Shown one piece after another: positions 61,408-64,000 of a DNA stretch of 64,000 nt (position 1 is the stretch's first letter; each line of letters starts with the position of its first letter). Position numbers and translations under genes: made by a program. This DNA is from Polytrichum commune. Lineage: Eukaryota; Streptophyta; Polytrichopsida; Polytrichales; Polytrichaceae. The stretch lies in NCBI GenBank assembly GCA_950295325.1, contig OX485803.1, forward strand, positions 70,137,554 to 70,201,553. Direction: 5' to 3'. The notes beneath the pieces were generated by a model, which saw only the letters and a list, made by a program, of their open reading frames with translations, was not told the origin of the DNA and did no database searches.

Positions 61408-61793
61408 AGGGCCGGTTCACACTATGCCCAAGTTGAGAGGAGAAGCGTCACTTTTCTGGACCAAACTGTGTCGAGAGGAGAAGCCTTTGGGCTGAAAACG
61501 TATATTGTAATAATCCACTGACAAAATTTGAATATTTTAATGAAAAAAAAGTTCGGCATCTTGACGGAAGTTTGGGTTGAGCATTTTGCTCGACCCAAAC
61601 TTGGCTCGAGAGGCCGAACTCTTGGCCCCATAACTTCCTAAAAGTGCTGCCACCTAGGCTCTTTTGGAGGCGACATCCTTTGGACTTCAGCCTCTAGTGT
61701 GAAGGCCGAGAGGACGGACTTTGGACATTTCTGCATTTTCATTGGTCCAAACGCTTCTCCTCTCGAAGTTTGGCCATAGTGTGAACCGGCCCT
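61408..61793. mobile_element. MITE with AGGGCCGGTTCACACTATG ends (386 bp)
   Basis: Left end AGGGCCGGTTCACACTATG; the right end, reverse-complemented, is identical over these 19 bases. A looser match then extends through a GAGAGGAGAAGCG block to about 50 bp. It is internally non-coding, with further GAGAGGAGAAGC copies and a short inner palindrome (GTTTGGGT...ACCCAAAC). The GGGCCGG end recalls hAT MITEs. A target duplication is not clear. Confidence 0.75.
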
Positions 61794-63124
61794 GAGTCAC
61801 TGCCAGTGTGGAGTGTGTACTTAAGAAATAAAATATCTTTTGTTGTACTTCAGTGGGCAGGTATAGGGGAGTGAAGTCCTTAGTCTCTACATGGCCTCAC
61901 TCCGGAGCAGATTCTAACATAGCCTGCATCTCTCCTTCTCTTGTCACTGGTGCTCTCGCCGCTCAACTTGTCGAGGATTCTCCACATCAATTCCGAAGGT
62001 TCGTGCTCCAAGCTCGTCATGTCCTCATCCTCGCAATCCCCTGCTCACCTTCAAGTACTTCAATTTGCTTGAACCATGTAATTTTGGAGCCACAATTGTC
62101 TTTACTCTAAATCACACGCTTTGAATTCCATCTCCATTTTGTTGCAGTCATGCTTTTTTGATTGTGTTGAGAAGTTTCCTTGTGCAGGAGAATCTCGGTA
62201 CTGGATATGTTTGTCTCCTGTTCCTGTGTGTTTTCTTTGTGGGTCGATTCTTAGGTCTAGTTTTCGGTTGGCTTTGTTGTTAGAGGTTTAGGGCTATTTT
62301 GATTCTTGTACTTAATTAGATTTGTACTAATTGGGTTATGTTTCTGGAGTGTGTGTGGTGGCTGCGGCAATGCTTGCTCCCCAAGTTTCATACCTTATGG
62401 AGTTGGATGGCTTGGTGCATTTGTTGGTTGTCTGGAAAAAAATTGCATTGCAAGATGCTCGGTGGCTATCTAGTGCTAATTGTTCAAGCTTCAATTTTAG
62501 CTCAATTGGGGAGATGGGGTTCTTTCTATGCCTTTCCTATTCCTCCAGAAATCATATATGAAGGTCACAATCATCTGGCTTCCTTAATTCACCGTAACAT
62601 TTTGTCGGTAGAACATATTCATAATTTCTTCTTCCATATTGTAGGTAGGCCTTTATCCAATTTTAAACTTTCACTTGTGATTACTGAAGGGTTTAGACTA
62701 TCCCTAAGTTTGTACTGACAATAACACTTGTGAGGATGGAATGCCCTCTGCGCATGTGCCTATGCACACCATTTGTTTATGCATTCTACTGTTCGGTATA
62801 CATTCAAAATCTTCTACTTGAATACAATTCGACAATGCCACTTAACATCTTGTCGGTAAATCATCTACGTATATTCTTCTTCCATGTTGTAGGTAGTCTT
62901 TGTTCAATTTTTGGACTTCACTGTTATTACTAAGGGTTTAAACTATCCGTAAGTGTGTCCTCACAACAATACTTGTGAGGATGATATTTCCTTTGTGTAT
63001 GTGCCTAATATATGTCACTCCAATTATTTATCTAACCAATTCTTTCGATACACATTCAAAGTCTGAATCTATCTGTATTTGATCTGATAAAGTCATTTGA
63101 CATCCTGTATGCAGTTTTAACAGG
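61794..63124 (+). other. Upstream region and probable 5' UTR/intron of erlin gene
   Basis: The part from about 61880 to 62060 is less AT-rich and pyrimidine-rich, and could be a non-coding first exon. Several AG acceptors precede the coding start, the nearest being TTTTAACAG at 63115-63123. No TATA box is clear. The exon structure here is a guess. Confidence 0.35.
62594..63115 (+). repeat. Diverged ~250-bp tandem duplication before erlin
   Basis: TAACATTTTGTCGGTA (62594) and TAACATCTTGTCGGTA (62843) start two units about 250 bp long, and a partial third begins at 63098 (TGACATCCTGTATGCAG). Shared blocks in order are TTCTTCTTCCATRTTGTAGGTAG, GGGTTTARACTATCC, CTTGTGAGGATG and ATACATTCAAA. The third unit start lies within 30 bp of the erlin ATG. 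Confidence 0.7.
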
Positions 63125-64000
63125 ATGGACGGAAGTAGGGTTGTCCCAGGGCCAACAGCCCGGCCAGTTACAAGACCAGATCCACCTGGACCAAGCTTAA
63201 CTTCCATGTTTGTCCTTTGTCTAGCGGTATGCTTCATTGTGTGTATTGTAGAATGATAAACGTCCATATTGTAAAGTACCAAAAAATATATGACCTAAGC
63301 ATTGTTTAGTCATGTAACAACTCTCTTATTTGTCTCAACACTCATGTGAAGAAGTCCTTCTATTCCCCCTTTTGATAAGCTTTTCCTCATTCTGATGGTG
63401 CTTAGATTTCAGGGTTGCCAATGCTGTAAGTTTGCGCTGTACTGCTCAATCCTGGTGATCAATTTCTGACAAAAGTTTAGCACAGAAACTTGATGGATTC
63501 TACTCTGAAGATAGATCTAAATTTTAAATCTGTGATAGTCTTGACAATCAGGTGACTCTGTTTTATAATTGATTAATCACTTCGTCCACAGATATTGGTG
63601 CCTGTGGCGGTTGCAGGTACGAATCTGGCAATCCTGCATCAAATACCTGAAGGGCATGTTGGAGTTTACTGGCGAGGTGGTGCCCTCCTGAAGACAATTT
63701 CTGAGCCTGGTTCGTCTGTACAACTTACTACTGCTACTTAAAAGTCTGTACTTTACATCTTTGTTTGTGTTCCTCTCACTCCCTTGTGATTTTTTGCCTT
63801 TCAGTTTTCTAACTCTATTTGAAAATGATCTATGCCTACTCGCAAGCCATTTTGTCCAATTTCTACCAAAGTTTGAGGAACAGTTCAGAAATCTCAGCCC
63901 TAACTTTTTTCTTTTTTGGTAATTGAGAGTTTTGGGTTGTGTTTGTTTTATGGAAAATTTTCAGTCTGGATTCCATCTTGCAGGATTCCATCTTATGACT
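63125..64000 (+). CDS. Erlin-like SPFH/band 7 protein, N-terminal exons (partial)
   Basis: Erlins are ER-membrane SPFH proteins that form large rings and serve in ER-associated degradation and lipid control. Exon 1 is 63125-63226 (34 codons, MDGSRVVPGP..., Pro-rich, ending SMFVLCLA). Exon 2 is 63592-63709 (ILVPVAVAGTNLA, then ILHQIPEGHVGVYWRGGALL). Exon 3 begins at 63984 (GFHLMT) and runs off the window. Introns are GT-AG (63227-63591, 63710-63983), with phases that join without a break. The junction of exons 1 and 2 makes a membrane anchor of about 20 residues, as in erlins, followed by the family-typical PEGHVGxYWRGGALL start of the SPFH domain. About 12% of the usual 330-360 aa is missing nothing up to this point; the remainder lies outside. 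The ATG choice rests on length and on the lack of an upstream in-frame candidate. Confidence 0.85.

Overview
The window is land-plant nuclear DNA. It holds an eight-cysteine lipid-transfer protein gene with one GT-AG intron near the left end and the first exons of an erlin-type SPFH gene at the right edge. Gene density is very low, the intergenic DNA is AT-rich, and the retrotransposons are a type best known from green algae. This fits a non-seed plant (bryophyte, lycophyte or fern) better than a flowering plant, but the clade is an inference.

Layout. 1-12187: host DNA with the lipid-transfer protein gene (2706-3654), a tandem array of about 350-bp units (5140-6150) and one weak small ORF. 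12188-53921: one nested block made only of three giant LINEs (about 13.8-14.1 kb each), called here E1, E2 and E3. 53922-64000: host DNA with simple repeats, two short terminal-inverted-repeat elements (57897-58773 and 61408-61793), a diverged 250-bp duplication, and the erlin gene start (63125 onward).

The LINE block. E1 (minus strand when inserted) spans 12201-53908 and is flanked by a 13-bp target duplication, CCACTACCCAATA. E2 (20263-34021, minus) and E3 (39674-53432, plus) inserted into E1. E2 and E3 form a palindrome: position x pairs with 73695-x over 13,759 bp per arm, with no net indel and no difference that I found. The 5,652-bp spacer between the arms carries the middle of E1, but in the wrong orientation relative to E1's 3' part. 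Turning the spacer round restores three things together: the reading direction of E1, an 11-bp duplication around E2 (TACTCCAAGAC) and an 11-bp duplication around E3 (TTGTACGATCT). So either the spacer inverted by recombination between the arms, or the assembly set it in the wrong orientation.

The family. ORF1 (585 aa) has an RRM-like fold and a C-terminal coiled coil. ORF2 starts 11 nt before the ORF1 stop. It has a long, basic, His-rich hexapeptide-repeat N-terminus, a canonical 2A ribosome-skipping peptide (ELLKCGDIESNPGP), an APE endonuclease, a YADD reverse transcriptase, an RNase H, a CCHC finger and a C-terminal domain with the PD...E...K..KY pattern of restriction-like endonucleases. 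Two endonucleases in one LINE is the signature of the Dualen/RandI group, described from Chlamydomonas. A 2A in such an element, tandem 5' UTR monomers that differ between subfamilies, and a (TATC)n tail instead of poly(A) make this a distinctive, possibly undescribed, plant lineage. All three copies carry ORF2-breaking mutations, and E2 and E3 share the same ones.
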